Origin: Dehalococcoidia bacterium
GTDB lineage: Bacteria; Chloroflexota; Dehalococcoidia; Lucifugimonadales; Lucifugimonadaceae
Direction of reading: 5' to 3'
Assembly (NCBI GenBank): GCA_012959765.1
Contig: DUCO01000037.1
Location: forward strand, 1-64,000
Length of the DNA stretch: 64,000 nucleotides
Below are positions 44,030 through 52,397 of the stretch, piece by piece. A program made the translations under genes and the position numbers. The notes beneath the pieces were generated by a model. The model was not told the DNA's origin. It ran no database searches and saw only the letters and a program-made list of their open reading frames with translations. Position 1 is the stretch's first letter, and the number at the start of each line of letters is the position of its first letter.

Positions 44030-45595
44030 TCACGAACCAGCAACCCGCCGACCATGCCCAACCCAGTAAGGCTCCCGCAACTCGCGCTTCAAAACCTTCC
44101 CACTCGAATTACGCGGCAATTCATCAATGAAATCCACCGATCTCGGTCGCTGGAATCCACCCATCTGGTCTCGACAAAAATCGATAACCTCATCCTCCGA
44201 AACCGACTGACCATCCCCCAAAACTACAACCGCTTTCACGGTTTCACCCCACTGCTCGTCAGGCACCCCGATCACCGCCGCATCTGCGATAGCCGGATGC
44301 TTGAAAAGAACCTTCTCTACTACCCCTGGGTAAACGTTCTCTCCGCCAGAAACGATCATGTCCTTGATGCGATCCTGAATGTACAGATAGCCCTCGTCGT
44401 CCAGAGTCCCCGCATCGCCGGTGTGCATCCAACCATCTCGAATCGCTTCGGCCGTTGCTTCCGGCTTATTCCAGTAACCCTTCATCACCTGAGGACCCCG
44501 CACCACGATCTCTCCCATAACCCCGTTCGCCACCGGGATATCGTCTTCATCCACAATCCGTATTTCAGTACCCGTTATCGCCCTGCCGGCCGACTCTATG
44601 AGTCCCGGTGATCCCGCCATCGCCCGCAGATGATCGGCATAGCTCATGGTCGTAATGATGGGCGATAGCTCTGTCATGCCATATGCCTCGACAAACTCAC
44701 ACTTGAATGCGTCTAGGGCTTGGCGAAGCGTATCCGCTGCAATCGGCGATGCTCCCCACACCATGAGCCTCAGGTCGGGGTAACTTCGCTGAGCAATATC
44801 CGGCACAGTCTGGAGACAAATCTGAATCAGCGACGGAGCAAGCACTACACATTGAATGCCGTCTTCGTCCAGCGCTCTAACCGTCTCCGCCGGGACGAAA
44901 TCCTCCTGGATGTAAAGACTCGCCCCTCGGTGGATTGCGGAAAATACAAACCACGCGGCGGCGACATGGTACAGCGGCATAACGATTAGAACTCGATCAT
45001 TCGGTTGAAATTCGATTGCCGGGGCTGACTGAGCCAGGTTCGCCGTCAAATTGTTGTGAGAAAGTACCGCGCCCTTGGGAAGCCCGGTCGTTCCACTCGT
45101 GTACATCTGAAGTGCGTCGTCGTCAGACGAAATCGTTAGCTCCGGAGGCGATGTTGACTGGTCAGTAATCCAATCGTGAAAATCGGTCCACCCCAGCTTG
45201 CTCTTCCCACCAACCACAACCAGTTGTTTGACGCTTTCGAGCTCATCTTTAATGTCGTCGATCTGATCCTGGTACTGACGAGAAACGAAAAGCATCTCGG
45301 CACCTGCATCATTGATGATGTAGGTCCATTCCGATGGCACCAACCGATAGTTCAAAGTAACCAGCACAACGCCAGCCTTCGAAGCGCCGTAGTACAGATA
45401 CACGTACTCGACGCTGTTGTTCGACAGGATCGCGAATCTGGTGCCCTTCTCGATGCCACTAGCGACGAAGGCCTGAGCTACGCGATTGATCTGATCGCTC
45501 GCCTCGCCGTAGCTAATGCATTTGTCGCCCACAACGGCGAATTCAGCGTCCGGGGTCTCCCGTGCGTGATAGTCAACATAATCGTGGAGCAGCAT
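44030..45595 (-). CDS. Acyl-CoA synthetase (class I adenylate-forming, long-chain fatty acid type)
   Basis: This 521-residue ANL-superfamily ligase has the P-loop motif YTSGTTGLPKGAVLSH near 172 and the A5 motif YGMTELSP near 305. The hinge region is GWMHTGDAGTLDDEGYLYIQDRIKDMIVSGGENVYP near 395, and the C-terminal catalytic lysine lies in NSSGKVLKREL near 505. It activates a carboxylic acid to its adenylate and then to the CoA thioester. The motifs do not fix chain length. An acyl-CoA dehydrogenase lies about 8 kb away (53614), so both may serve fatty-acid oxidation, although not in one operon. Confidence 0.87.
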   Translation of the reverse strand: MLLHDYVDYHARETPDAEFAVVGDKCISYGEASDQINRVAQAFVASGIEKGTRFAILSNNSVEYVYLYYGASKAGVVLVTLNYRLVPSEWTYIINDAGAEMLFVSRQYQDQIDDIKDELESVKQLVVVGGKSKLGWTDFHDWITDQSTSPPELTISSDDDALQMYTSGTTGLPKGAVLSHNNLTANLAQSAPAIEFQPNDRVLIVMPLYHVAAAWFVFSAIHRGASLYIQEDFVPAETVRALDEDGIQCVVLAPSLIQICLQTVPDIAQRSYPDLRLMVWGASPIAADTLRQALDAFKCEFVEAYGMTELSPIITTMSYADHLRAMAGSPGLIESAGRAITGTEIRIVDEDDIPVANGVMGEIVVRGPQVMKGYWNKPEATAEAIRDGWMHTGDAGTLDDEGYLYIQDRIKDMIVSGGENVYPGVVEKVLFKHPAIADAAVIGVPDEQWGETVKAVVVLGDGQSVSEDEVIDFCRDQMGGFQRPRSVDFIDELPRNSSGKVLKRELREPYWVGHGRRVAGS

Positions 45596-45732
45596 TCACT
45601 AGACCTCGCGTTCCAGCCTCTTGAGCAACAGATGTGCAGCGGGATCATATGCGAAATACAACAAACGACCAAATCTTCCGGCGACACCCGGAGCCAAACG
45701 CAACGTCTCCCCCGGATCGGGGGAACTAAAAG

Positions 45733-45788
45733 CCGCGTCGCAGACATGCGAGCCCAAGTACGGCCTTCGTACGCCCGGCTCTAACGAG
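45733..45788 (+). repeat. Covarying-hairpin repeat, copy 6
   Basis: gccgcgtcgcagacatgcga, then gcccaagtacggccttcgta and cgcccggctc. Stem gtacg/cgtac. A cccccggatcggggg inverted repeat precedes it, as next to copy 3. Confidence 0.8.
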
Positions 45789-45842
45789 CGTGCGACGCGC
45801 GACCAAGTCCGCCTCGGACGCCCGGAGCCATAACGCCTCGCC
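45788..45842 (+). repeat. Covarying-hairpin repeat, copy 7
   Basis: gcgtgcgacgcgcgaccaag, then tccgcctcggacgcccggag. Perfect stem gtccg/cggac with loop cct. It is directly tandem to copy 6. Confidence 0.8.
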
Positions 45843-45847
45843 CGGAG

Positions 45848-46666
45848 CTAACGCAACACCCGATAAAGCTCATCACCCGGAACTGTGTCGAACACATTGC
45901 GAGTCTTGCCAGTCGCATGGTCGATCTTCATACCCTTCGAAGGGTCGTTGTCTTCAAATATCACCCGCACAACGGCATAAGGCACGTCGAGCACTCCGGG
46001 ATTCGACACACTCGACCGCTGGGTTTCAAAGGAAAAATACTGCACGTGCTCACCCTTGTACCAACCATCGCTACTCCGATCGGCGAGCACCGCCGTCGAT
46101 CCATACGGAATGATTGGGCAGTTAATAATCAGCCCAGTATCTACCAACTCATACCCTGCCAACTCAATATCGTCGAAGCGGCGAATGGAGTTCGGCTCAT
46201 AGTCGTCGGGAACCAGCACCTGAATCACCTGCCAAAAATCGTTATACCCATCCTCACCGGGTAAATGATCGAATATCGGCGATTGACCATCAACCCGCTT
46301 CGAAGGATCGGACGCGTAAGAAATGCCGTACACGGGAGCCGATTTCAGCGGGCTAACGTCAAATGCGTAGTAGCTGACATCGCTGACATCAGGACCCAGC
46401 CCGTGACTCAAGAAATCGGCATCGTAGTCGATCGGATCGTTCGGACCCGGTAGCTCCAGGTTCTCCGATCGCCGCATTACGGTTCCCGCAGCATCGGAAA
46501 ACCTATCTACCGATGTAAACTTTATTCCTCTCTCAGAATCGACGTGCACCGGAACCGCCGACACCTCGACGGTCGATTCACATGCCACGCCAATCGACAA
46601 CGCTAAAACTACAGTCGCAGGGCCAAGTAAACGTAAACGCCTCAAAGTTCTGCCCAAGTCTCCCAC
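45848..46666 (-). CDS. Exported protein of unknown function, possible lipoprotein
   Basis: This 272-residue protein starts with a basic N-terminus and the hydrophobic signal ATVVLALSIGVAC, whose Cys could be lipidated. The mature part is rich in Asp and aromatic residues, for example PIDYDADFLSHGLGPDVSDVSYYAFDV, DDYEPNSIRRFDDIELAGYELVDTGLIINCPIIPYGSTAVL and PYAVVRVIFEDNDPSKGMKIDHATGKTRNVFDTVPGD. No domain was recognised. Sequence is continuous with good coding character. It is probably monocistronic, following the tandem hairpin repeats. It probably sits outside the cytoplasmic membrane; role unknown. Confidence 0.65.
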   Translation of the reverse strand: MGDLGRTLRRLRLLGPATVVLALSIGVACESTVEVSAVPVHVDSERGIKFTSVDRFSDAAGTVMRRSENLELPGPNDPIDYDADFLSHGLGPDVSDVSYYAFDVSPLKSAPVYGISYASDPSKRVDGQSPIFDHLPGEDGYNDFWQVIQVLVPDDYEPNSIRRFDDIELAGYELVDTGLIINCPIIPYGSTAVLADRSSDGWYKGEHVQYFSFETQRSSVSNPGVLDVPYAVVRVIFEDNDPSKGMKIDHATGKTRNVFDTVPGDELYRVLR

Positions 46667-46805
46667 CTATATTCATGCCAGATACCCAGATGCTAAATCC
46701 CATCTACGACTTGTGACTGCCTGAAAGTACGCGTTTTCCCACCCGACTGGATTCATCTCTAAACAAAATCCGATCGATCAGCAAACACAATCGGGGAAAT
46801 CCGCC

Positions 46806-47651
46806 CTACTTCACAGGCTTCGGCCACTCGCCAGCCCACTTGTCACGGTACTCGTACCCAATAGAGGCGTCACCGGCAAGGTTGTTCCACATCGCAGCCC
46901 GGCGATAATTTCGCTTTGGCACAAGCGACCGCTGAATCAACGCCGCTTCATCACGCTCTAAACGCTCCAAAATATGAACGTCGTTTGCACCGTCGTGATC
47001 CCAACTCGGCTCAGCCGACTCACTGGCGCGCTCGAACAAATACTTCACCATGTACCGAACCAGATCACTCGTATTCGCCGTACCCGCATGCCAGATATCG
47101 TAGTGAAGTATCAACACCGAACCAGCCGGCACAACAGCAACAATCTGGTCTCTGAAATTCCCGTGAGAAGCGTTCCGATCCCCGGCCGCCAGAAACAAAT
47201 GTGAACCCGGTATCAAAGCCGTCGGCCCCATGTTCGAAGCGACGTCCTGCGGGTAGTACATCACCAACACGCTCTGAACGTGATCTGGAACCCGACCATG
47301 CCCGTCCGAAAGCATCGGAATATTCAGACTGTCCTGATGCCACTGCTGACTCCGAGTCCCCGGATGATTCCTGTGGCAGTGTCGATGAGCAGCCTTCGTG
47401 TAGTCGTGACCCAACAAACTGGCCAACGCTCCAACAACCGCCGGGTGCTCGTACACCTCGTCGATCTTCGGAATTGCCTTATTAATGTCGTCTCCCGGAT
47501 TCGACGGCAAAGCCTGAAGCTCATCGTAAATACCAGCATGAAATTCTGGCGGAAACTGCGGCTCAACAATGTGATAGCCGTTGATAACAAAGTCAGCAAT
47601 CTGATCGTCGCTAAGCAAATTTCCTGTGGAAACACGAGTGGCGTTAGTCAT
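46806..47651 (-). CDS. Phytanoyl-CoA dioxygenase (PhyH) family protein
   Basis: This protein of about 281 residues has the Fe(II)/2-oxoglutarate dioxygenase core of the PhyH family. The iron-binding HxD is in SQQWHQDSLN near 125, the distal His is in LHYDIWHAGTANTSDLVRYMVKYLF near 195, and a following Arg would bind 2-oxoglutarate. ATG 47651 is chosen over the track start because it overlaps the stop of the preceding small gene as ATGACTAA, a typical coupling arrangement. Family members hydroxylate CoA esters, small acids or osmolytes; the substrate is unknown. SAR202-type genomes are known for large PhyH families, consistent with this locus. Confidence 0.83.
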   Translation of the reverse strand: MTNATRVSTGNLLSDDQIADFVINGYHIVEPQFPPEFHAGIYDELQALPSNPGDDINKAIPKIDEVYEHPAVVGALASLLGHDYTKAAHRHCHRNHPGTRSQQWHQDSLNIPMLSDGHGRVPDHVQSVLVMYYPQDVASNMGPTALIPGSHLFLAAGDRNASHGNFRDQIVAVVPAGSVLILHYDIWHAGTANTSDLVRYMVKYLFERASESAEPSWDHDGANDVHILERLERDEAALIQRSLVPKRNYRRAAMWNNLAGDASIGYEYRDKWAGEWPKPVK

Positions 47652-47919
47652 CAAACTGCTCCATTTTCTCCAAAATAAACTGGTAGCCAAGCACGTCTAC
47701 ATCAGAATCCGATAACGTCCCCCGCTGATCCGGAAAGTGCACAACACGCCAGCCATAGATAATCGCATCGTGAACCGTGTCGTAATCAAGTGAATCCCGT
47801 GTCGGGTCGATCTCAACAATCGTACCCTTAACCGGCTCATGCAAAGCCTGAGAAATCGCTGGTGACCGCGGATCGGTCGACTGCGCGCTCAAATAAAGAA
47901 GTCGTTGTTTTAGTGCCAT
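47644..47919 (-). CDS. Small conserved-looking protein coupled to PhyH
   Basis: A 91-residue protein, reading MALKQRLLYLSAQSTDPRSPAISQALHEPVKGTIVEIDP at the N-terminus and VLGYQFILEKMEQ near the end. The track ORF begins earlier, but the residues before ATG 47919 look non-coding. No family was recognised, no signal or membrane segment is present, and the composition is acidic and soluble. Its stop overlaps the PhyH start by eight bases, so the two are translated together and may form one functional unit. Confidence 0.55.
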   Translation of the reverse strand: MALKQRLLYLSAQSTDPRSPAISQALHEPVKGTIVEIDPTRDSLDYDTVHDAIIYGWRVVHFPDQRGTLSDSDVDVLGYQFILEKMEQFDD

Positions 47920-48029
47920 CGGTATAGCTGCGCCAGCCCTCAAAGAATCGGTTTGAACGGAATAAATCCATAAAAGCGTCACTTTAGCGAATATTCATCC
48001 CACTCGCGGAAGATCGGGCCTACGATTCC

Positions 48030-48086
48030 TGTCATTGCGAGGAGGAACTTAGCCTGCCCTGAGCAACGTCGAATGGGTGGCAACAA
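48030..48086 (+). repeat. Dispersed repeat, gtcattgcgaggag family
   Basis: tgtcattgcgaggaggaact is followed later by gaatgggtggcaacaac. Second copy of the family seen at 38878, with an inserted middle part. Confidence 0.6.
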
Positions 48087-48148
48087 CGGACATTCGGAAC
48101 TAACTCCACATTCCCACCATCAGCGGCATTCGAGCAACTTCGATTACT

Positions 48149-48199
48149 CTCCCCTTATCTCTTCGCCCTGAGGGAGAAGGTTAGGTTGAGGGGGAATGC
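48149..48199 (+). repeat. Dispersed repeat, ctccc / ggttgagggg family
   Basis: ctccccttatctcttcgccc then tgagggagaaggttaggttg and agggggaatgcc. Fourth copy of the 2810 family; its tail matches the 27842 copy best. Confidence 0.7.
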
Positions 48200-48366
48200 C
48201 AGGTGTCATCACGTTCAATGTGTCGAAACACACCTGAGTTCCAGACCTCCCACTTCACTTCAACGAGGCCCAATATCCTGCCCAAAGCCGCCACACCGGT
48301 GATAAATTCCCTCAACAAACCAAACTAAACGAAATGCTATGGCCCGCCAAGCGGAGCCTCATAAAC

Positions 48367-48402
48367 GGAACCCAGATGCGCCTCGCACGCCCGGTTCCAA
48401 AC
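48367..48402 (+). repeat. Covarying-hairpin repeat, copy 8 (diverged)
   Basis: ggaacccagatgcgcctcgc then acgcccggttcc. Stem tgcg-cct-cgca, with ggaacc/ggttcc adding an outer stem. It lies 18 bases before the ATG at 48420, so it would be in the mRNA leader. Confidence 0.55.
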
Positions 48403-48419
48403 GAAAGACCTTCATCAAA

Positions 48420-49796
48420 ATGCTCACAGCCGGCGCCGGACGAACAGACATCACACCACCCGTAGGCATCGCCCACGCAGGCTGGGGTGCCGCAACCCAC
48501 CAGCGAGCCGAGGGCGTCGACATGCCCTTCTACGCCACCGCCCTCTATGTAACCGACGGCGACCTCGAAATAGCGATAGTCGATCTCGACATCGGCGTCC
48601 TCACCAACGAAGACGATGCCGCTATCCGAGCAGAAGTAGCCGAAGTCGCAAATATCAAACCCGAAAACCTTCGACTCTCCGCCACCCACACCCACTCAGG
48701 ACCCGTCAACCGAGATTCATGGCTCGACGAAGGCATGGAACTCGTCGCCCCTTACTGGGACTCACTCCCTGAACGAGTCGCCAGCGCCGTCAGCACCGCA
48801 CGCCACAACTCGAAACCAGCCCACGTCGGAGTCGGCAAAGGCACAAGCTCCATCAACGTAAACCGCCGACCCGCCCTCGAAGACGGCACGTTATTCACAG
48901 GCCGACAGTGGGACGGCGTAGTCGACCGCGAAGTCGGAATCGTGGCGATCAACGACACCGACGGCAACGCAATCGCAACAATCCTCAACTACGCCTGCCA
49001 CCCCACAATTCTCGGCCCCGCAAACAAGCTGCTCTCACCCGACTACCCCGGATACGCCCGAAAAGTAGTCGAACAGTACGCAGGCGGACTCTGCCTGTTC
49101 CTACAGGGCGCAGCCGGAAACTGCGGACCCACCCACGGATTTATCGGAGAAGTTGCAGTCGCAGAATGGCTCGGCAACCGACTCGGACTCGAAGCAGCGC
49201 GAATACGGCTGGAAATCGACCCCGTTCCGCGAAAAGAACGACTCGTAGAAGTAGTCCAGTCTGGTGCCGATCTGGGAATGTACGAAGACGAACCCGCTGG
49301 AGAACCCGACGACACACTTCGAGTCATCAACACCGCAGCAAATCTCCCAATCGGCGACTTCCCGTCAGTTGAAGATGCACAGGCCGGTTTCGATTCCGCA
49401 GTTGAAACGCTAAACGCCACGCGCCTCAGCGGAACCGAAGCCGAAATCAAACTCGCAGTCTCAAACGCCAAGCGATCGAACTTCGTACTCAGGAACTCGC
49501 TACGCACAGCCGACGGCAAAATGTCGCTCCCGGTTCAGGCAATGCGAATCGGACCCGCAGCCCTCGTAGGAGTTCCCGTAGAAGCCTTCTGTGAAATCGG
49601 AATATCCGTAAAAGGTGCGTCACCAGCAGCCCAAACTCTCTTCAGCGGCTACACCAACGGATCGCTCGGCTACATGCCAATGGCCGACAACTTCGAAGAA
49701 GGCGGCTACGAAGTCAACACCACACCAATGGCAGCCGGAGCAGCCGAAGAAACAATCGAAGTCTGCACCGACGCAGTCCAGGCCCTTTGGCGTTAG
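48420..49796 (+). CDS. Neutral/alkaline ceramidase N-terminal-domain-like amidase
   Basis: A protein of about 458 residues resembling the catalytic domain of neutral ceramidase. It starts LTAGAGRTDITPPVGIAHAGWG, has the zinc-site motif LSATHTHSGPVN near 82, NYACHPTILGP near 185 and FLQGAAGNCGP near 222. A substrate-side SGYTNGSLGYMPMADNFEEGGYEV lies near 410. The C-terminal domain of true ceramidases and any signal peptide are missing, so it is the short cytoplasmic form common in Chloroflexota and Planctomycetota, whose natural amide is unknown. I start it at ATG 48420; the 27 residues added by the track ORF read through a repeat. Confidence 0.8.
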   Translation: MLTAGAGRTDITPPVGIAHAGWGAATHQRAEGVDMPFYATALYVTDGDLEIAIVDLDIGVLTNEDDAAIRAEVAEVANIKPENLRLSATHTHSGPVNRDSWLDEGMELVAPYWDSLPERVASAVSTARHNSKPAHVGVGKGTSSINVNRRPALEDGTLFTGRQWDGVVDREVGIVAINDTDGNAIATILNYACHPTILGPANKLLSPDYPGYARKVVEQYAGGLCLFLQGAAGNCGPTHGFIGEVAVAEWLGNRLGLEAARIRLEIDPVPRKERLVEVVQSGADLGMYEDEPAGEPDDTLRVINTAANLPIGDFPSVEDAQAGFDSAVETLNATRLSGTEAEIKLAVSNAKRSNFVLRNSLRTADGKMSLPVQAMRIGPAALVGVPVEAFCEIGISVKGASPAAQTLFSGYTNGSLGYMPMADNFEEGGYEVNTTPMAAGAAEETIEVCTDAVQALWR

Positions 49797-49888
49797 AGCT
49801 CTCTATTCAAGCTTAAACGGGGCTACAAATGACAAGTCCACTTCGGGTTGTCTATCTAGTCCAAATAACATGCCGCCAAACAACCTTT

Positions 49889-49918
49889 TATTGTCATCCT
49901 GAACTTGATTCAGGACAA
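49889..49918 (+). repeat. REP-like palindrome, gtcatcctgaa family
   Basis: attgtcatcctgaacttgat then tcaggacaat. Here the stem extends to attgtc/gacaat, the longest pairing of the family. It lies between the ceramidase-like and GIY-YIG genes. Confidence 0.85.
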
Positions 49919-49939
49919 TGACCGATCCTGATCGCACGT

Positions 49940-50257
49940 ATGGCATCTGGCACAAAACTTTATTACGCATACATACTTTCGAATCCGAACAAAACTCTCT
50001 ACGTCGGCGTCACGGGTGACCTGTTCCGACGAGTTTGGCAACACCTCAACAAGAGCGATTCAAAATTTGTATCCAAACACGGGTTAAACAAACTCGTCTG
50101 GTTCGAAGAAGCCGACCAAATCCAAGATGCTATAGGCAGAGAAAAACAGATCAAAAACTGACGACGACGATGGAAACTCGATTTAGTCGAAACCGTCAAC
50201 CCTCGATGGCTCGATCTCGTCCAGGGCTGGTACGACGACTGCCCAATCGGCGGCTGA
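49940..50257 (+). pseudogene. GIY-YIG endonuclease-domain protein with TGA at a conserved Trp
   Basis: The frame from ATG 49940 encodes a YhbQ/UPF0213-type GIY-YIG domain: YYAYILSNPNKTLYVGVTGDLFRRVWQH, VWFEEADQIQDAIGREKQIKN. TGA at 50159-50161 then interrupts it. The same frame continues at once as RRRWKLDLVETVNPRWLDL and ends 32 codons later at 50257. Relatives have K-N-W-R-R-x-W-K here, so the stop replaces a strongly conserved tryptophan (TGG to TGA). Either the gene is newly inactivated or the stop is read through. Such proteins are single-domain nucleases of unclear role. Confidence 0.8.
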
Positions 50258-50701
50258 AAGTCACTAAGGCTGACTCCATTCACCGTTGCCAACAACAAAG
50301 CTCCCGAACCAACCGCAATCAGCGATCCCGATCGAGCAACCGAACCAGCTTCTGAGGAAGAAGCTACCCGACTCTGGACGGAGTATCTGACCAACACGAT
50401 TCAGGAGAAAGCAAACAAAGAAGTCTATTTCCACTTCTGCGAAGGCGGTTTCATCTACACGACAAACGGGAATGATCTTGATCTAGGCGTTGATATACCA
50501 AACTCTTGGTCGGTCGGAAGAAACACAGCTATGAGCTCGTCGAGATGGTGGGAAACCAACGTGTACGCCCTTGTCACCTACTACACGCGAGGCTTGGAGC
50601 AGGACACCACCGCGACCTTGGGAATAGAAGATGGCGTGGTAATGGGTGCGTTCGAACCATACGAAGTCTACGAAAGCGAGTGCTGTAAACAACGATCGTA
50701 G
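50258..50701 (+). pseudogene. Uncharacterised open frame without start (5'-truncated), not in ORF track
   Basis: Directly after the GIY-YIG stop and in the same frame lies an open stretch of 147 codons ending at TAG 50701. It reads for example PEPTAISDPDRATEPASEEEATRLWTEYLTNTIQEKANKEVYFHF, then SWSVGRNTAMSSSRWWETNVYALVTYYTRGLEQDTTATLGIEDGVV. Composition and codon usage look like a real soluble or secreted domain. No usable ATG, GTG or TTG occurs before the middle of the domain, so it is probably the 3' part of a gene whose beginning was lost. No family was recognised. Confidence 0.45.
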
Positions 50702-50833
50702 CCCACGCCAGCCCCTCCGAGCTGACACCTCTGCGAACGGCCAACCAATGTGCAGAACATCAATGGCCCCACGTACGTTGGTGCGCAACCCCATTTCAAC
50801 CGATCACGCCCGCAACCACCCGCCACAGCTCTA

Positions 50834-50882
50834 GCGCGACCCACACCCCAGATCCTTCGGCTACGATGACTCCGCTCAGGAA
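50834..50882 (-). repeat. Dispersed repeat, gcgaagtcatcgg family (inverted copy)
   Basis: The reverse complement reads ttcctgagcggagtcatcgt then agccgaaggatctggggtgt. It lies just upstream of the MFS gene. Confidence 0.7.
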
Positions 50883-50919
50883 ATGAAATCACCCATTCTC
50901 CCTCAACCCGCTCCCAAAC

Positions 50920-52167
50920 TTGACCACCACCACCACGCCCCCCCCCCAGCCAAAACTCCTCCGCAACGGACAGTTCATCCGCCTATGGTCAGTCGGATGG
51001 ATGACCGGCACCATGATGTGGCTCGAAATGCTCGTCGTCGCCCTACTCGCCCTCGAACTAACCAACTCACCATTCCTCGTATCCGTAACGTTCTTCCTGA
51101 GATTCCTGCCGATGCTCTTCGGCTTCGGAATAAGCGTGATCTCAGACCGCTTCAACCGTAAATACCTGATGATCACCGGCCTCGTCATACAAGCCACCGT
51201 ATCGGCAGTAATCGCAAGCCTGATCATGGTCGACCTAATAGAATACTGGCACCTCGCTCTCGGTAGCCTCTTTGTCGGTCTCGTGATGGGGAGCGAATTC
51301 CCCGTCAGGCGAACCATGATCGGCGAAGTCGTAGCCCGACAATCAGTCGGACGCGCCATCGGACTCGAACAAACCACCAACTCACTATTCCGCATTCTCG
51401 GACCGTTCATCGGCGGAGTATCCCTCGCCACCATCGGCGCCCAGGGCGGGTTCCTGCTCGGCGTCGTTCTCTACTCGATCGGTGCCCTGATAGCACTATC
51501 AATGAAGTACCAGCGAACCGAATCAAGCGAGCAGCCCGAAAGTCCAAAAACCCAGATCATCGAAGGCATCCGCTACATCCGACGCAGCCAGGTAATGGTC
51601 GGAACCCTCGGCGTAACCCTGCTGCTCAACGTCTTCGGATTCACCTACCTCAGCCAGCAGCCAATCGTCGCCAAACAGGTACTCGGCGTGAGCGACATTC
51701 TCATCGGCGTACTGCAATCCGTCGAAGGCGCAGGAGCATTTGCCGGAGCCGCGCTAATTGCAATATTCGCCAAAACACGCCACTATACCCGAATCTATAT
51801 GTGGGGATCACTGCTGTTCCTTGTGGCGATCATCCTGTTCTCCCTCTCAACCACCTACTGGATCACATTAATCATCCTGTTTTTCGGTGGAGTTGGAATG
51901 TCAGGATTCGCCACCATGCAAAGCGCAATCATGATCTACGCCTCGTCGCCCGAAATGCGAGGAAGAGTACTCGGGTCAGTCGCCGTCTTCATAGGAATCG
52001 GACCCTTCGGTCAGCTCGGAATCGGAGCCCTCGCCAGCATCCTCGCCCCCGCAACCGCAGTGCTAATAACCGCATCAATCGGCATAGTCCTAATGTTCAT
52101 CGCCTTCGTCATCTACCCCACAATGAGCAAATCAACAGCCCTAGAACCCGACACCGCAGCGCCGTAA
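50920..52167 (+). CDS. Major facilitator superfamily transporter (MFS_3/ENTS-like)
   Basis: This 415-residue membrane protein has twelve predicted helices in two six-helix halves. It opens with LRNGQFIRLWSVGWMTGTMMWLEMLVVALLALEL and has the conserved loop-2/3 motif in GISVISDRFNRKYLMITG. A ~30-residue cytoplasmic link (RTESSEQPESPKTQIIEGIRYI) separates the halves. The pattern fits the MFS_3 / enterobactin exporter-like branch, proton-driven drug or siderophore efflux, but the substrate is not determinable. The TTG start is the track choice. The ACR3 gene follows 230 bases later after a palindromic repeat. Confidence 0.83.
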   Translation: MTTTTTPPPQPKLLRNGQFIRLWSVGWMTGTMMWLEMLVVALLALELTNSPFLVSVTFFLRFLPMLFGFGISVISDRFNRKYLMITGLVIQATVSAVIASLIMVDLIEYWHLALGSLFVGLVMGSEFPVRRTMIGEVVARQSVGRAIGLEQTTNSLFRILGPFIGGVSLATIGAQGGFLLGVVLYSIGALIALSMKYQRTESSEQPESPKTQIIEGIRYIRRSQVMVGTLGVTLLLNVFGFTYLSQQPIVAKQVLGVSDILIGVLQSVEGAGAFAGAALIAIFAKTRHYTRIYMWGSLLFLVAIILFSLSTTYWITLIILFFGGVGMSGFATMQSAIMIYASSPEMRGRVLGSVAVFIGIGPFGQLGIGALASILAPATAVLITASIGIVLMFIAFVIYPTMSKSTALEPDTAAP

Positions 52168-52211
52168 TACACAAAACTTCACAATTGTGGGATTCGGCAA
52201 GCAATCTCAAA

Positions 52212-52239
52212 CTGTCATCCTGAATTAATTTTCAGGATC
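52212..52239 (+). repeat. REP-like palindrome, gtcatcctgaa family
   Basis: ctgtcatcctgaattaattt then tcaggatc. Located 45 bases past the MFS stop, where it could define the mRNA 3' end. Confidence 0.85.
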
Positions 52240-52397
52240 AACCCACCACCCTCCACAACTCACAGTCCTCCCAACACCAACCAACCCCACACACCCGAAT
52301 CAACCGGAAAACAATTAAAGTGTGACCCGAAACCAACCCGAAGCCCCGCCTCTACAACCCAGCCAATCCAACCTCTCGGAAAACGTGACTAGCCACA

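Larger units (their letters stand above)
47920..48419. other. Gene-free gap with three repeats
   Basis: This 500-base space between the divergent small gene and the ceramidase-like gene contains a gtcattgcgaggag repeat (48030-48086) and a ctctcc/ggttgaggggg repeat (48149-48199). A covarying-hairpin copy (48367-48402) lies just before the start. No ORF in it is convincing. Confidence 0.6.

Noticed and set aside
45733-45842. Integron attC site or tRNA-like element
   Set aside because: The flanks do not contain paired RYYYAAC/GTTRRRY boxes, no integrase or tRNA fold was found, and the copies are dispersed rather than arranged as cassettes.
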